From Actinomycetota bacterium (GTDB lineage Bacteria; Actinomycetota; Actinomycetes; S36-B12; FW305-bin1): 64,000 nt of DNA. A program made the position numbers and the translations under genes. Below are positions 55,220 through 63,780 of this stretch, piece by piece. The notes under the pieces were generated by a model. That model saw nothing but the letters and a program-made list of their open reading frames with translations. It was not told the DNA's origin and searched no databases. Location: NCBI GenBank assembly GCA_004297305.1, contig SCTR01000005.1, positions 1-64,000 on the forward strand, given 5' to 3'. Position 1 is the first letter of the stretch. The number at the start of each line of letters is the position of its first letter.

Positions 55220-56839
55220 TCAGACGAGGTCGTGCTGAAAGGCGTATGCCGTGGCCGCGGAGCGAGAGCCGACGCCGAGCTTGGCGAAGATGTTGCTCAC
55301 ATGCCGGTGGACGGTCTTCTCGCTCAAGAACAGGTCGTCGGCGATCGCGCGGTTGCTCATGCCGGCCGCGACCAGTCGCAGCACCTGCGCCTCGCGCCGC
55401 GACAGGCCACCCGGCGCCGCCGCTGCCCTACGCATGGACAGCCGCTGCACCCGGGCAAGGTCAGGTGCAGCGCCGAGTTCGGTGAAGACCCAGCCGGCGG
55501 CGTCCAGTTCCATCTCGGCGGTGTCGTCGTCACCGAGCGCGCGGCAGGCCTCGCCGATCAGGACCCGCACCCGCGCACCGTGGTACGGCGCCTCGAGTTC
55601 CTGCCAGCTCGTCCACGCCGACCGCAGGCAGCCCAGCGCCTGCTGCACCGCTCCCTCGGCCAGCATCACCGCGCCCTCGGCGGACCGGGACTCGGCCTGC
55701 AGCAACGGGACATCGAGCTGCGCGGCGATGCCGGACAGTTCGTCGGCAGCCTCACGCGCGGCGGGGACCTGCGCGGCCGCCAGGGCCACCTCCACGCATG
55801 GCCCGAGCAAGTGGGCGCGCCCGACGAGATCCGTCGTCTCGTCGAGCGCGCGGCGCAGCGCTGCGGTCGCCGACTCCAGATGCCCCTGCGCCAGTCGCAA
55901 CAGGGCGAGCCCCGGCTGCGTGTCGCGCCCGTGCATGCTGGCGCGCTGGTACCCGGCTTCTGCCTCGGCGTACTGGCCTCGTAACCGGTGCACCTCGGCG
56001 AGCCGGTAGGCGGCGTTGCCGGCAGCGGGCCCGTCGCCAAGCCATTGCCGGGCCCGCTCGGCCTCCCGGTGCGCTTCGGGCCACGCGCCGTGCAGCGTGA
56101 GGATCTCCGCGCGATGCACCAGACAGGTGCCGCGGTACGGGACCAGGTCGGGATGCTCGTCGCACCAGCGCGTCAGCGCAGCGGTCCACTGCTGGGCGCG
56201 CCGCACCTCGAAGACCTGCTGGCAGGACTCGATCGCGGCGCAGTAGGCAAGCCCGGACACCAGCGGCGACACCGCATCAGTGCTGACGGCAACCATCACC
56301 TCGTCCAGCAACTGCAGACCTTCCTGCGCTCGCCCGAGCTGGATCAGGCACTGGCCCCGCCCAAGCCGGCACAACGTCATGCCGTCGGGATCGCGCAGCC
56401 GGTCCGCCTGCCGTTGCGTCTGCTCGAACTGCACGATGGCGGCGGCGTAGTCGCCGCCGAGCATCGCGGCAGCAGCCCACTGCCCGGCGACGAACCACCG
56501 GGCAGGACCGTCCAGCTCGTGCTCGTCGCAGAGGGCTTGCGCGCGAGCCAGCCAGCCGCCCCCCAGCGCGGACTCGCCGCGGGTGAGCAGCCCGAACGAG
56601 CACCAGCCGGCGGCCCGTGCCGCGCTCTCGACGTCGCCGGACGCCAGGTGGTCGGTGTAGGCGCGGCCCCAGGCCGCAGTGGACGCGTCGGCCTCGCCGA
56701 TGCAGTGCGCCGCGACGGCCAACTCCTCGAGCTGCTGTGCTGCCAACGGCTCAGCTGCATCCACGGCGAGCAACTGGGTATACGTCTCGGCCCAGATCCG
56801 GTGGGTGCGGACGTCGCTGGAGTGCTCCGGTGTCGTCAC
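55220..56839 (-). CDS. TPR-containing LuxR-type regulator
   Basis: A 539-residue protein: a TPR-like helical region (about 20-450, with Ala-rich A/B helix pairs) and a C-terminal LuxR helix-turn-helix (GGLSRREAQVLRLVAAGMSN, SEKTVHRHVSNIFAKLGVGSR). There is no N-terminal ATPase domain, so it is the shorter LuxR-TPR form. The start is GTG at 56837-56839. It lies upstream of the FAD enzyme and may regulate it. Confidence 0.88.
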   Translation of the reverse strand: MTTPEHSSDVRTHRIWAETYTQLLAVDAAEPLAAQQLEELAVAAHCIGEADASTAAWGRAYTDHLASGDVESAARAAGWCSFGLLTRGESALGGGWLARAQALCDEHELDGPARWFVAGQWAAAAMLGGDYAAAIVQFEQTQRQADRLRDPDGMTLCRLGRGQCLIQLGRAQEGLQLLDEVMVAVSTDAVSPLVSGLAYCAAIESCQQVFEVRRAQQWTAALTRWCDEHPDLVPYRGTCLVHRAEILTLHGAWPEAHREAERARQWLGDGPAAGNAAYRLAEVHRLRGQYAEAEAGYQRASMHGRDTQPGLALLRLAQGHLESATAALRRALDETTDLVGRAHLLGPCVEVALAAAQVPAAREAADELSGIAAQLDVPLLQAESRSAEGAVMLAEGAVQQALGCLRSAWTSWQELEAPYHGARVRVLIGEACRALGDDDTAEMELDAAGWVFTELGAAPDLARVQRLSMRRAAAAPGGLSRREAQVLRLVAAGMSNRAIADDLFLSEKTVHRHVSNIFAKLGVGSRSAATAYAFQHDLV

Positions 56840-56963
56840 AAGGCAGCCATTCTGCCGTCGGCTGCGGCTCGGCGTCACCGGTTGGACCGGAAAGGCGACG
56901 ACCCCGGGTGACGTCGTTGCCTTTCGACGCGGCGCCCGCGTGCCGAGCCGCCCCGCCGTTTCG

Positions 56964-58217
56964 TCACCGGCGGTGACGGCCAGCCGAGCGAATCGGTCGA
57001 ATGTCCTGGGGTTCGGCGGGACCGGGTTGGACGGCGCCCGGCTGCGCCGCTGTGGGCTGTACGGCGTTCAGCTGTACCGCGTTGGGCTGTACCGCGTTGG
57101 GCTGTACGACGTTGGGCTGCACGGCATTGGGCCGGTCGGTACCGGCAGTATCTGCTGCGGCGTTGTCCTGCAACGCGGCAGCCACCGCACCGGCGATCGC
57201 CTGCTCGACCCGGGTGGCACGGCGACGACGAGCGGTCAGGTACGCCGCGATCACGGCAATCACACCGAGCAGGACGAGGAGCTGACCGAACGGGAATGCC
57301 CACAGGCCGCTGCTACCGACTGCTTCGGCGACCGGTACCGCAAGGGTTCCGGCGCTCGAGTATGGCTCGAGCACGACCTCCGTGGTGATGCGAACGGTCG
57401 GCCAGCTGCCGGGGACGTATTCCGTCCGGGTCAGCGACGCTCCGGGCAGCAACTCCGGCAGGTCGGCCGGCGACACCGTGGCGGCGGCGAGGCCGAACGG
57501 TCCAGCGCTGGTGATCCGTTGCCGCGCTTCCAGTCGCACGTTGCCGGTATTGGTCGCCGTATAGGTGACCGCGACGGTGCCACCTGCCGCGGGATTCAGG
57601 GTTCCGTCGTAGCTGGTCTGGACGTCGGTGACGCTCAGCGCGGGCTGCAATTGCCCGGCGACCCGGATGTACACCCGCGAACCGATCCGGCGGTCGACCG
57701 CGACGGGGCCGCCACCGCTGCTGGTCACCAGGGAGGTGACGATGCCGCCGGTGTGGTCGCCGGGAGTGGCGTTGGCGGGCACGGTCAAGGTGAACGGCAC
57801 GGTCACCGACTGCCCGGCCGGGACCGTGACGGACGGTGACGCCATCGTGATCCAGGTCCCGACGTCGTTCGACTTCTGGTCGGCAGCCAGCAGATCCAGG
57901 CCGCCGCTGGCGGTGGTGAACGCGTCACTGGCATAGACGCGCAGGTCCAGTGCCCGGTCGCTGCGATTGATGATCTCGATGCCGTCGCGCAACGTGCCGC
58001 CGGGTTGCGCGTCGTACGAGAAGTTCGGCCGGCCGGTGCCGACCTGGTTGTCCGCCGGCTCGGTGCCCCAGGTGACCGTCGTGCCGGGCGCGGTGGCCCC
58101 GGGAACCGGTGCGGGCGGATCGGCAGCGGCCGCCGCACCGCAGCCGAGGAACGCCACTGCCACAACGGCAATGGCGATCGCGGCACGCCGGATCCGACTA
58201 CGCACGGTGGCTGGCAC
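56964..58217 (-). CDS. DUF916-type WxL-interacting membrane protein
   Basis: A 417-residue exported protein: signal peptide (about 1-32), a DUF916 peptidoglycan-binding-like domain (GTLRDGIEIINRSDRALDLRVYASDAF, PAGQSVTVPFTLTVPANATPGDHTGG), a second Ig-like domain, one C-terminal membrane helix (about 308-328, FGQLLVLLGVIAVIAAYL), then a cytoplasmic tail of NAVQP repeats. DUF916 proteins in Firmicutes partner WxL surface proteins. The neighbour at 58328-59989 has a WxL-like end. Confidence 0.8.
   Translation of the reverse strand: MPATVRSRIRRAAIAIAVVAVAFLGCGAAAAADPPAPVPGATAPGTTVTWGTEPADNQVGTGRPNFSYDAQPGGTLRDGIEIINRSDRALDLRVYASDAFTTASGGLDLLAADQKSNDVGTWITMASPSVTVPAGQSVTVPFTLTVPANATPGDHTGGIVTSLVTSSGGGPVAVDRRIGSRVYIRVAGQLQPALSVTDVQTSYDGTLNPAAGGTVAVTYTATNTGNVRLEARQRITSAGPFGLAAATVSPADLPELLPGASLTRTEYVPGSWPTVRITTEVVLEPYSSAGTLAVPVAEAVGSSGLWAFPFGQLLVLLGVIAVIAAYLTARRRRATRVEQAIAGAVAAALQDNAAADTAGTDRPNAVQPNVVQPNAVQPNAVQLNAVQPTAAQPGAVQPGPAEPQDIRPIRSAGRHRR
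57054..57128. repeat. 15-bp tandem repeat x5 in the DUF916 gene
   Basis: Five 15-bp units from 57054 encode NAVQP-like pentapeptides in the cytoplasmic tail. Further decayed copies flank it. The period maintains the frame. Confidence 0.8.
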
Positions 58218-58282
58218 GCCGCGGCGTGGCGTCGCTGTCCGGTGTCACGTCGTCGTCCTTCGTCCGGTGAATCGGCGGAGGA

Positions 58283-58321
58283 GGGTCGTGGCCCGGGTCC
58301 CGTCAACCCGGACCACGACCC
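58283..58321 (-). terminator. Hairpin after the HtaA-WxL gene
   Basis: A 16-bp stem (58283-58298 with 58306-58321), one G:T pair, 7-nt loop, starts 6 bp past the stop of the gene at 58328. It separates that gene from the DUF916 gene, which therefore may have its own promoter or depend on read-through. Confidence 0.6.
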
Positions 58322-58327
58322 CGTCAC

Positions 58328-59989
58328 TCAGCTGAGCGCGGTGAGCGTCAGCGTGGCGGTGTACGTGCCGGCAGCCGTGGTGACCGGCACTCGCAGGTCG
58401 AGCGCGGCACCGAGCGTGCCGGTGCCCTTCTCGTGGCCGACGACGGCGGACCCGAGGACCGAGGAGTCCTTGAGGCCGTTGCCGCTGTCGATCCCCGGTG
58501 TCACTGCCGCTCCGGCGGTGGCGCCCGCGCCCGGCGCGGTCACCGACGGGGTCCAGCCGAGGTACTTGCCGGACAGCCCGCCGGTGAAGTCGCCGACCTG
58601 GCCGGACACCGACCACGCCGGCGAACCCGCCCGGGTGTCGGTGACCTTGACCGGCTTCAGGTCGCCGGTGGACTGCAGGTAGGCACCCTGGTTGCTTGCC
58701 TCCGACAGCGTGACGGCGTGGTCGGTCGCGTCGATCGTCCAGACGAACTCGCCTGCGGGCTCCTGCACCGGAACGGTCGCGGTGATGGTCTGCTCATGCT
58801 CACCCGGCCCGGGCGGCGGCGTCGTGGCGAACGTGATCGGCGTGAAGGTCTCGTACCCGGTGCTGTTGGCACCCGAACCGCCGTAGGTGTAGATGCCGTA
58901 GTTGCCGGTGGCCGGAACGCTGGCGGTGTACGCCTCCTTGACGTTCAGGGTCGCGGTGAAGCTGCCGTCCGGGTTGAGCTCGATAGCGCCGGCGGCGGCA
59001 CCGCCGATGGTCGCCATGCTGGCGGCCGGGACCGCCCACTTGGTCCCACCAGCACTGGCCGGTGACGCCGATCGTGCACTGCCCGGCGCGCCGGCGGTCG
59101 GCTGCCACACGTCGGCGAACTTGCCGAACACGACATACACACCGCCCGGTACGCCGTTCAACGGCGGCCGAGTGCCGTTCACCGTCGGGAAGAATCCCGT
59201 GCCCGTCACCGTCACGGTGTCGCCAGCGGGGTCGAACGTGTTCTTGGACAGGGTGACCGAGCCGTTCGGCGTCGCCGGGGGAACCACGACGGGCTCGAGG
59301 GCCACCGACGCCGAGATGTCGTCCAACGCCGCACCCTCGGCGAGGAAGTTCTGCAGCGCGGACGCGCCGGCGGCCGTCAACGTGACACCGGTACCGGACA
59401 CCGTCGCCGAGTTCGTCCCGAGACTCACCGACGCCGTCGCGATACTGCCCAGCGCGACCTGGCTGAGCGACGTCGTGCCCGGCGGCTGACCGACGTTGTT
59501 CTCCGGGATGACCACGGTGACGTCGGCGAGCACCTGGCCGGTCGTGCCGTTAACGACCACGGTCGGGTTGGCGATCGTGATATCGAAGGCGTGCGACGGG
59601 AAGTGGTAGGCCACCGCGCCGGATCCGTTGATAGTGGCCGCCGTTGCGCTGCCGACGGAACCGCTGTTGGCGGCGAACACGTACGGCAGTGTCTCGTTGT
59701 TGCCGGCGACCGACGGCGTGCCGGCGGAGTCGAAGGTGGCCGGCGCCGTCACCGTGATCCGTTGCCCGGCAGGCAACGCACCGATCGGCGGCAGGGCGGC
59801 GGTCTGGTTGCCGACGTAGGTCCGGAACGCGGCCCGGAATCCCCAGTTCACCGTGCCGCTGTCGACATCGGCAGCGCTCGCCGAAGTCGCCCCGACGACT
59901 CCAGCTGTCGCGACCAGCGCGAGCACCGCGGTGGTCGCGACGAGGGCGCGCTTGCGACGCGGGCCCCTCGTCTTCGTTGACGTGGACAT
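58328..59989 (-). CDS. Secreted HtaA-domain protein with WxL-like C-terminus
   Basis: A 553-residue surface protein. A Sec signal (about 1-38, ending ATSASA) is followed by an HtaA-type heme-binding domain (VNWGFRAAFRTYVGN), then an Ig-like region with GGVYVVFGKFADVW that recurs in the protein at 62693-63721, and a C-terminal domain (about 400-553) with LKPVKVTDTRAGSPAWSVSG and GTYTATLTLTALS, the layout of a WxL domain with degenerate W-x-L motifs. The ATG at 59987-59989 lies 66 bp from an iron box. The neighbouring DUF916 protein may anchor it. Confidence 0.75.
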   Translation of the reverse strand: MSTSTKTRGPRRKRALVATTAVLALVATAGVVGATSASAADVDSGTVNWGFRAAFRTYVGNQTAALPPIGALPAGQRITVTAPATFDSAGTPSVAGNNETLPYVFAANSGSVGSATAATINGSGAVAYHFPSHAFDITIANPTVVVNGTTGQVLADVTVVIPENNVGQPPGTTSLSQVALGSIATASVSLGTNSATVSGTGVTLTAAGASALQNFLAEGAALDDISASVALEPVVVPPATPNGSVTLSKNTFDPAGDTVTVTGTGFFPTVNGTRPPLNGVPGGVYVVFGKFADVWQPTAGAPGSARSASPASAGGTKWAVPAASMATIGGAAAGAIELNPDGSFTATLNVKEAYTASVPATGNYGIYTYGGSGANSTGYETFTPITFATTPPPGPGEHEQTITATVPVQEPAGEFVWTIDATDHAVTLSEASNQGAYLQSTGDLKPVKVTDTRAGSPAWSVSGQVGDFTGGLSGKYLGWTPSVTAPGAGATAGAAVTPGIDSGNGLKDSSVLGSAVVGHEKGTGTLGAALDLRVPVTTAAGTYTATLTLTALS

Positions 59990-60054
59990 GCAGGTCCTCT
60001 CGTTGCGTACGCGCCTGACGGGGAGACGCTCCAGGGGGGTAGACCTCGTAGAAG

Positions 60055-60073
60055 CGAGGCAAGGCTTACCTAA
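60055..60073. promoter_or_regulatory. DtxR/IdeR-type iron box upstream of HtaA-WxL gene
   Basis: On the minus strand TTAGGTAAGCCTTGCCTCG matches 14 of 19 positions of the corynebacterial/mycobacterial DtxR/IdeR consensus. The left half TTAGGT is perfect. It lies 66 bp upstream of the ATG at 59989. Confidence 0.55.
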
Positions 60074-60221
60074 GCAGACGGGGAGCGGGCCGCCAAGGGC
60101 CCGACCGGCCCGGCCCCGGGCGACCGTTGTGATCTGGGCCACGGACTAGGCCGAGCGGGCCGGACGGTGACCCAGGGTGGGCGTCACGTCACGGACAACG
60201 CCACGCCGTGCTGGCAGCGGA

Positions 60222-60240
60222 CTACCGGCACGTGCGGTAG
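60222..60240 (-). terminator. Short palindrome after the 60254 gene
   Basis: CTACCG and CGGTAG enclose GCACGTG at 60222-60240, 14 bp past the stop. It is a short but perfect palindrome; a terminator role is likely from position. Confidence 0.3.
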
Positions 60241-60253
60241 AACGCCCCGGGCG

Positions 60254-61396
60254 TCAGCGCGAACGAACGACCGTGAGCACCTTCGACGCCGTGCTCTTGC
60301 TCACCGTCCCGTTTCCCTTGAACACCACGGTGATCTTGTGCTTTCCGGGCGCCAGCCGCGGCAGCACGATGCTGGCCGCACCCTTCTTCAGCTTGGCCTT
60401 CCGGATGACCTTCCGGCCGTCCTTGACCACGACCTTGCCGGTCGCCGCCGCCAGCGACCCCGGCAGCGCGACGACAACCTTGAGCTTCACCGTCGTGCCG
60501 TAGCGGACCTTGGCCTGCTTGCCCTTGCCGACGTTCTTGAACGACAGGCCGACGGTCGACGGCGGCTGCGTGCTCACGCCGTAGCGCACCGACAGCGCCG
60601 ACGGCGCCTTCTTGGTGTCCGCGCCGCCCCCGCTGCTGTACCAGTACGACGACAGCCCGGTCTGCAGCTGGAAGTCGACGAACGAGCGCGGCCAGGAGCC
60701 CCACCCGGCGGCGGTGCGGTTCTGCGGCGTACCGCCACCGGGAGCGTCGTAGCCGACCCCGGCGTACCGGGGGGTGGTGGTGAATCCGTAGGAATTCGCG
60801 CCGGCGACACCGGTCAGGTCGGCGACGACGACGCCGGCGACCGCGGGCAGCGGCGTCTTGACGTCCGGTTTGTCCATGCTGGAGGCATAGCCGCCGAGCG
60901 TCGCGATCAGCTGACCGGTGCCATCCGGCTGCACCACCAGTCGCGGATCGGTGATGGAGAACGGCAGCAGGCCGCCGTAGAAGTTGACCGACCAGGTGCC
61001 GGTCCATTGGATCGTCGAGACGCCGGTCACCGGGTCGACGCTGCCAGCGCCTCCGCCGACCACGACCTTCTGGCCCATCGCGCCGGCCGCGGCGCCGTCG
61101 CATTTCGTGGCGAAGGACGGGGTGCCACCGCCCTTGACGACGCTGACATTGCCTGCGGCAGTGGCGTAGGACGCCAGCGTGCCGTCGGACGTCCCGGCCG
61201 AGAAATAGTTGCAGCCGCCGTGCGGCGGGGCCGATTGCAACTCCGCGTTCCCGGTCCATTCCAGCACCGCGCCGGTCACCGGGGTCGGCGCAGCGAGGGC
61301 AGCGGGCGCTGCGACGACCGTGGCCCCCGCTACGGCGACGGCCAGTCCGCCAGCAGCGAGCAGCCGCGGATACCGGCGCGCTGTGACCAGGTGCAT
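60254..61396 (-). CDS. Secreted HtaA/Ig-like protein, paralogue A
   Basis: A 380-residue secreted protein: signal peptide (about 1-36, ending ALAA), an HtaA-like domain (GAVLEWTGNAELQS, CNYFSAGTSDG, IQWTGTWSVNFYGG) and a C-terminal Ig-like domain (VVALPGSLAAATGKVVVKDG, LAPGKHKITVVFKG). Two cysteines (CNYF, TKCDG) may form a disulfide. It is a clear paralogue of the gene at 61463-62602. Heme binding is inferred from the family. ATG at 61394-61396 is chosen; longer frame upstream has no ribosome site. Confidence 0.78.
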   Translation of the reverse strand: MHLVTARRYPRLLAAGGLAVAVAGATVVAAPAALAAPTPVTGAVLEWTGNAELQSAPPHGGCNYFSAGTSDGTLASYATAAGNVSVVKGGGTPSFATKCDGAAAGAMGQKVVVGGGAGSVDPVTGVSTIQWTGTWSVNFYGGLLPFSITDPRLVVQPDGTGQLIATLGGYASSMDKPDVKTPLPAVAGVVVADLTGVAGANSYGFTTTPRYAGVGYDAPGGGTPQNRTAAGWGSWPRSFVDFQLQTGLSSYWYSSGGGADTKKAPSALSVRYGVSTQPPSTVGLSFKNVGKGKQAKVRYGTTVKLKVVVALPGSLAAATGKVVVKDGRKVIRKAKLKKGAASIVLPRLAPGKHKITVVFKGNGTVSKSTASKVLTVVRSR

Positions 61397-61421
61397 GTCA
61401 TCTCCTGTTTCCCAGTGGACA

Positions 61422-61455
61422 GGGGCACCGCCGGCAGGCAAACCGGCGGTGCCCC
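61422..61455 (-). terminator. Perfect 13-bp hairpin between the two paralogues
   Basis: Stem 61422-61434 with 61443-61455, 8-nt loop, lies 8 bp after the stop of the upstream paralogue and 26 bp before the start of the next. It could end the first transcript or reduce expression of the downstream gene. Confidence 0.65.
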
Positions 61456-61462
61456 AAGCGGT

Positions 61463-62602
61463 CTAGCGGACGACGCGGATGCTCTTGACGGTCGAGGTCG
61501 CCGCGGGAACTCCGCCGGCGCCGGGGAAGACGACCGTCAGCTTGTGGCGTCCCGGGGCCAGCGCCGGAAGGGTGACCACGGCCTTGCCGTCGTCGAGCAC
61601 GCCCTTCTTGATCTTCTTCGTCCCGTCGTAGACGAAGACCTTGCCCTCAGCAGGGAACGCCGAACCGCGAAGCGCAGCGGTCACCACGGCCTTGAGCTTC
61701 AGCCGCTTGGCGGCCGGAACCGTCCGCAGCTTGGTGCCGAGCTTGATGCCGGCGGTCGCCGTGACCGGGCCCAGGTCGTAGTCGACCTCGACCGCCGCCG
61801 GCGCCTTGGTGCCGTCGGATGCCGCGCCGCTGGAGTAGAAGAAGGACGCCAGTCCGGTCGTGGCCTGGAAGTCGACGAACGACGCCGGCCACGAACCCCA
61901 GCCGGCCGCCGTACGGTTCTGCGGCGCGGAGCCGGTCGCGTTGTACTCGACGCCGGAGTACAGCGGTGTGGCGTCGAATCCGGTCACCGGAGTCAGCCCG
62001 GCGAAGCGGGCCACGACCACGTTGGGTACGGCGGCGACCGGCGTGGCCGGCCCCGAGGAGCCCATGCTGCCCGCGTAGCCATCCAGCGTCGCGGTCACGG
62101 TGCTGCTGCCGTCGGCCGCCACGGTCAGTTTCGGGTTGGTGATACTGAACGGCGCCAACCCGCCGTACATGTTGACCGACCAGGTCCCGGTCCACTGGAT
62201 GGTGCCCGCACCGGTGGCCGGGTCGGTCGTGCCGGTACCCCCGGTGACCACGACCTGTTGGTCGACCCCCGCCGCGGTGGTCGCACCGTCGCACCGGGTC
62301 GCGTACGTCGCGGCCGCGGCTGCCTTGCGGATCGAGACGTTGCCGGCAGTCGCGGCGTAGCTGTCGGCGAGGTCGCCGGGATCCGACAGGCCGGCCGAGA
62401 AGTAGTGGCACTGACCAGGTATCGGTGCCGCGGACTGCAACAGCCGGCTGCCGCTCCAGGTCAGGACCGCGCCGGTCACGTCGATCGGCGCGGCGCTGGC
62501 CGCCGGGGCCGCCGCGATCCCGAGGGTGCCGATGAGGGCGGTCGACGCTGCGGTCGAGACGGCCGCGATGGCGGTACGGCGCAACCGGCTGCGGTGGGGC
62601 AT
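61463..62602 (-). CDS. Secreted HtaA/Ig-like protein, paralogue B
   Basis: A 379-residue protein: signal peptide (about 1-38, ending ASAA), an HtaA-like domain (GAVLTWSGSRLLQS, CHYFSAGLSDPG, IQWTGTWSVNMYGGLAPFS), the shared PQNRTAAGWGSWP segment, and a C-terminal Ig-like domain (LAPGRHKLTVVFPG). It matches paralogue A over its whole length, indicating tandem duplication. Two cysteines are conserved between them. Confidence 0.78.
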   Translation of the reverse strand: MPHRSRLRRTAIAAVSTAASTALIGTLGIAAAPAASAAPIDVTGAVLTWSGSRLLQSAAPIPGQCHYFSAGLSDPGDLADSYAATAGNVSIRKAAAAATYATRCDGATTAAGVDQQVVVTGGTGTTDPATGAGTIQWTGTWSVNMYGGLAPFSITNPKLTVAADGSSTVTATLDGYAGSMGSSGPATPVAAVPNVVVARFAGLTPVTGFDATPLYSGVEYNATGSAPQNRTAAGWGSWPASFVDFQATTGLASFFYSSGAASDGTKAPAAVEVDYDLGPVTATAGIKLGTKLRTVPAAKRLKLKAVVTAALRGSAFPAEGKVFVYDGTKKIKKGVLDDGKAVVTLPALAPGRHKLTVVFPGAGGVPAATSTVKSIRVVR

Positions 62603-62692
62603 GGGGATCTCCTCGGGGTCGACGGGTAGGACGGGAACTGCAGACGACCTGGCGGGGTCAGCCGGATCGGTCGGTCAACCGGCTCTGCCCGG

Positions 62693-63721
62693 TCAGCCGG
62701 ATCCGGCCGAGCGGCGGGTCAGGACCAGCACCGCGCCACTGACCGCGGCGACGAGGACCGCCGCCGCGACGACCCACCACCCCCGGGGGGCGGCGTCCGT
62801 GCCGGGCGACGACCCGGCCGCCAGGGCAATGGCGGACTGCTCAGCCGTGGGCGTGGCTGCCGAGGGTGCCCCCGCGGAGGCGGCGGGATCGGTGCTGACC
62901 GAACTGGTGGGAGTCGCTGCGGCCGTGGGGGTATCGCTCGTCGCCACGGACGGCACGGGGTCGCTGGGCTGCTGCGCCGGGGCACTGGCGGAACTGGCCT
63001 TCGGCGTGGGCTTGGGTGTCGCCGTGGCCGACGCCTGCGGCGTGGCGCGCGCCGTCGGTTTGGCCGAGGCCTGGCCGGACGCCCCGGCCTTGCCGACGAA
63101 GGTGAGCGGGGCGAACACCTCGTTCGTCGCACTGGCCTTGCCGTGGGCGCCGATCGTGAACACGCCGCATTGGACCTGCTGGCAGTCGACGGTGTGCTTG
63201 GCGCCGGCGCTGTCCAGGTAGCTGAACCTGGCGCCCGGGACGACCAGCGTCACCGGCTTCGGCCCCGCCGGCCAGTTCCCGCCCGGGTCCATGTGGAAGG
63301 CCGTCGCCTCGCCCGACAGTCCGCCGCCGGTGAACGAGATCAGCCGTACGCCACCGCTGCCGTCGTCGCGGGTGTCGGCTCCCCCACCGTCCCCGGGATA
63401 CGCGTAGCTGACCCCGAATGTCCCGTTGTCGCTGCTGGACGACCGGTGGCTGGGACCCCAGGACCCGCCCGGCTTCACCCAGCCGAAGGCGAGATACACC
63501 CCGCCGAAGACCTCGGCGCCCGGCGCGTGCGGCGGGACCAGGTAGCCGGTCCCGGTGACCGTGATCGTGGTGGGACCGGTGGCGGTGAGCCGGCTGGCGG
63601 ACAACTGCAGAGCCGGCGCCGGAGCCGCCGTGGCCGGCAGGGCCGAGATCGTGCCGACCGCAGGCACCGCGAGGACCGCGGCGGCAAGCACGCTGCGGGT
63701 AATCCGATGCCTGCCCGTCAC
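62693..63721 (-). CDS. Anchored surface protein of the heme locus
   Basis: A 342-residue protein: signal peptide (about 1-33), an Ig-like domain with TITVTGTGYLVPP and FGGVYLAFGWVKPGGSW, which corresponds to the central domain of the HtaA-WxL protein, a CQQVQC cysteine pair, a long Ala/Pro/Thr/Ser stalk (about 220-305) and a C-terminal membrane helix (VVAAAVLVAAVSGAVLVL) with an Arg end. The stalk would reach through the wall. The start is GTG at 63719-63721 after a GGAGG; an iron box is directly upstream. Confidence 0.72.
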   Translation of the reverse strand: MTGRHRITRSVLAAAVLAVPAVGTISALPATAAPAPALQLSASRLTATGPTTITVTGTGYLVPPHAPGAEVFGGVYLAFGWVKPGGSWGPSHRSSSSDNGTFGVSYAYPGDGGGADTRDDGSGGVRLISFTGGGLSGEATAFHMDPGGNWPAGPKPVTLVVPGARFSYLDSAGAKHTVDCQQVQCGVFTIGAHGKASATNEVFAPLTFVGKAGASGQASAKPTARATPQASATATPKPTPKASSASAPAQQPSDPVPSVATSDTPTAAATPTSSVSTDPAASAGAPSAATPTAEQSAIALAAGSSPGTDAAPRGWWVVAAAVLVAAVSGAVLVLTRRSAGSG

Positions 63722-63748
63722 CCTCGTCCTCCGCTCGCCGCCCGTTGA

Positions 63749-63767
63749 TTAGGAGAGGCTAACCTCA
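63749..63767. promoter_or_regulatory. DtxR/IdeR-type iron box
   Basis: TTAGGAGAGGCTAACCTCA matches 16 of 19 positions of the DtxR/IdeR consensus TTAGGTTAGSCTAACCTAA. It lies 28 bp upstream of the surface-protein start (63721) and 14 bp past the stop of the hemin ATPase gene. This predicts iron repression of the downstream genes. Confidence 0.75.
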
Positions 63768-63780
63768 GTTGGGCGATTCG

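Noticed and set aside
60167-62629. An 820-codon plus-strand frame across the HtaA paralogues
   Set aside because: Composition is that of an antisense frame (Arg, Gly, His, Asp). The minus-strand genes have signal peptides, ribosome sites and recognised domains.
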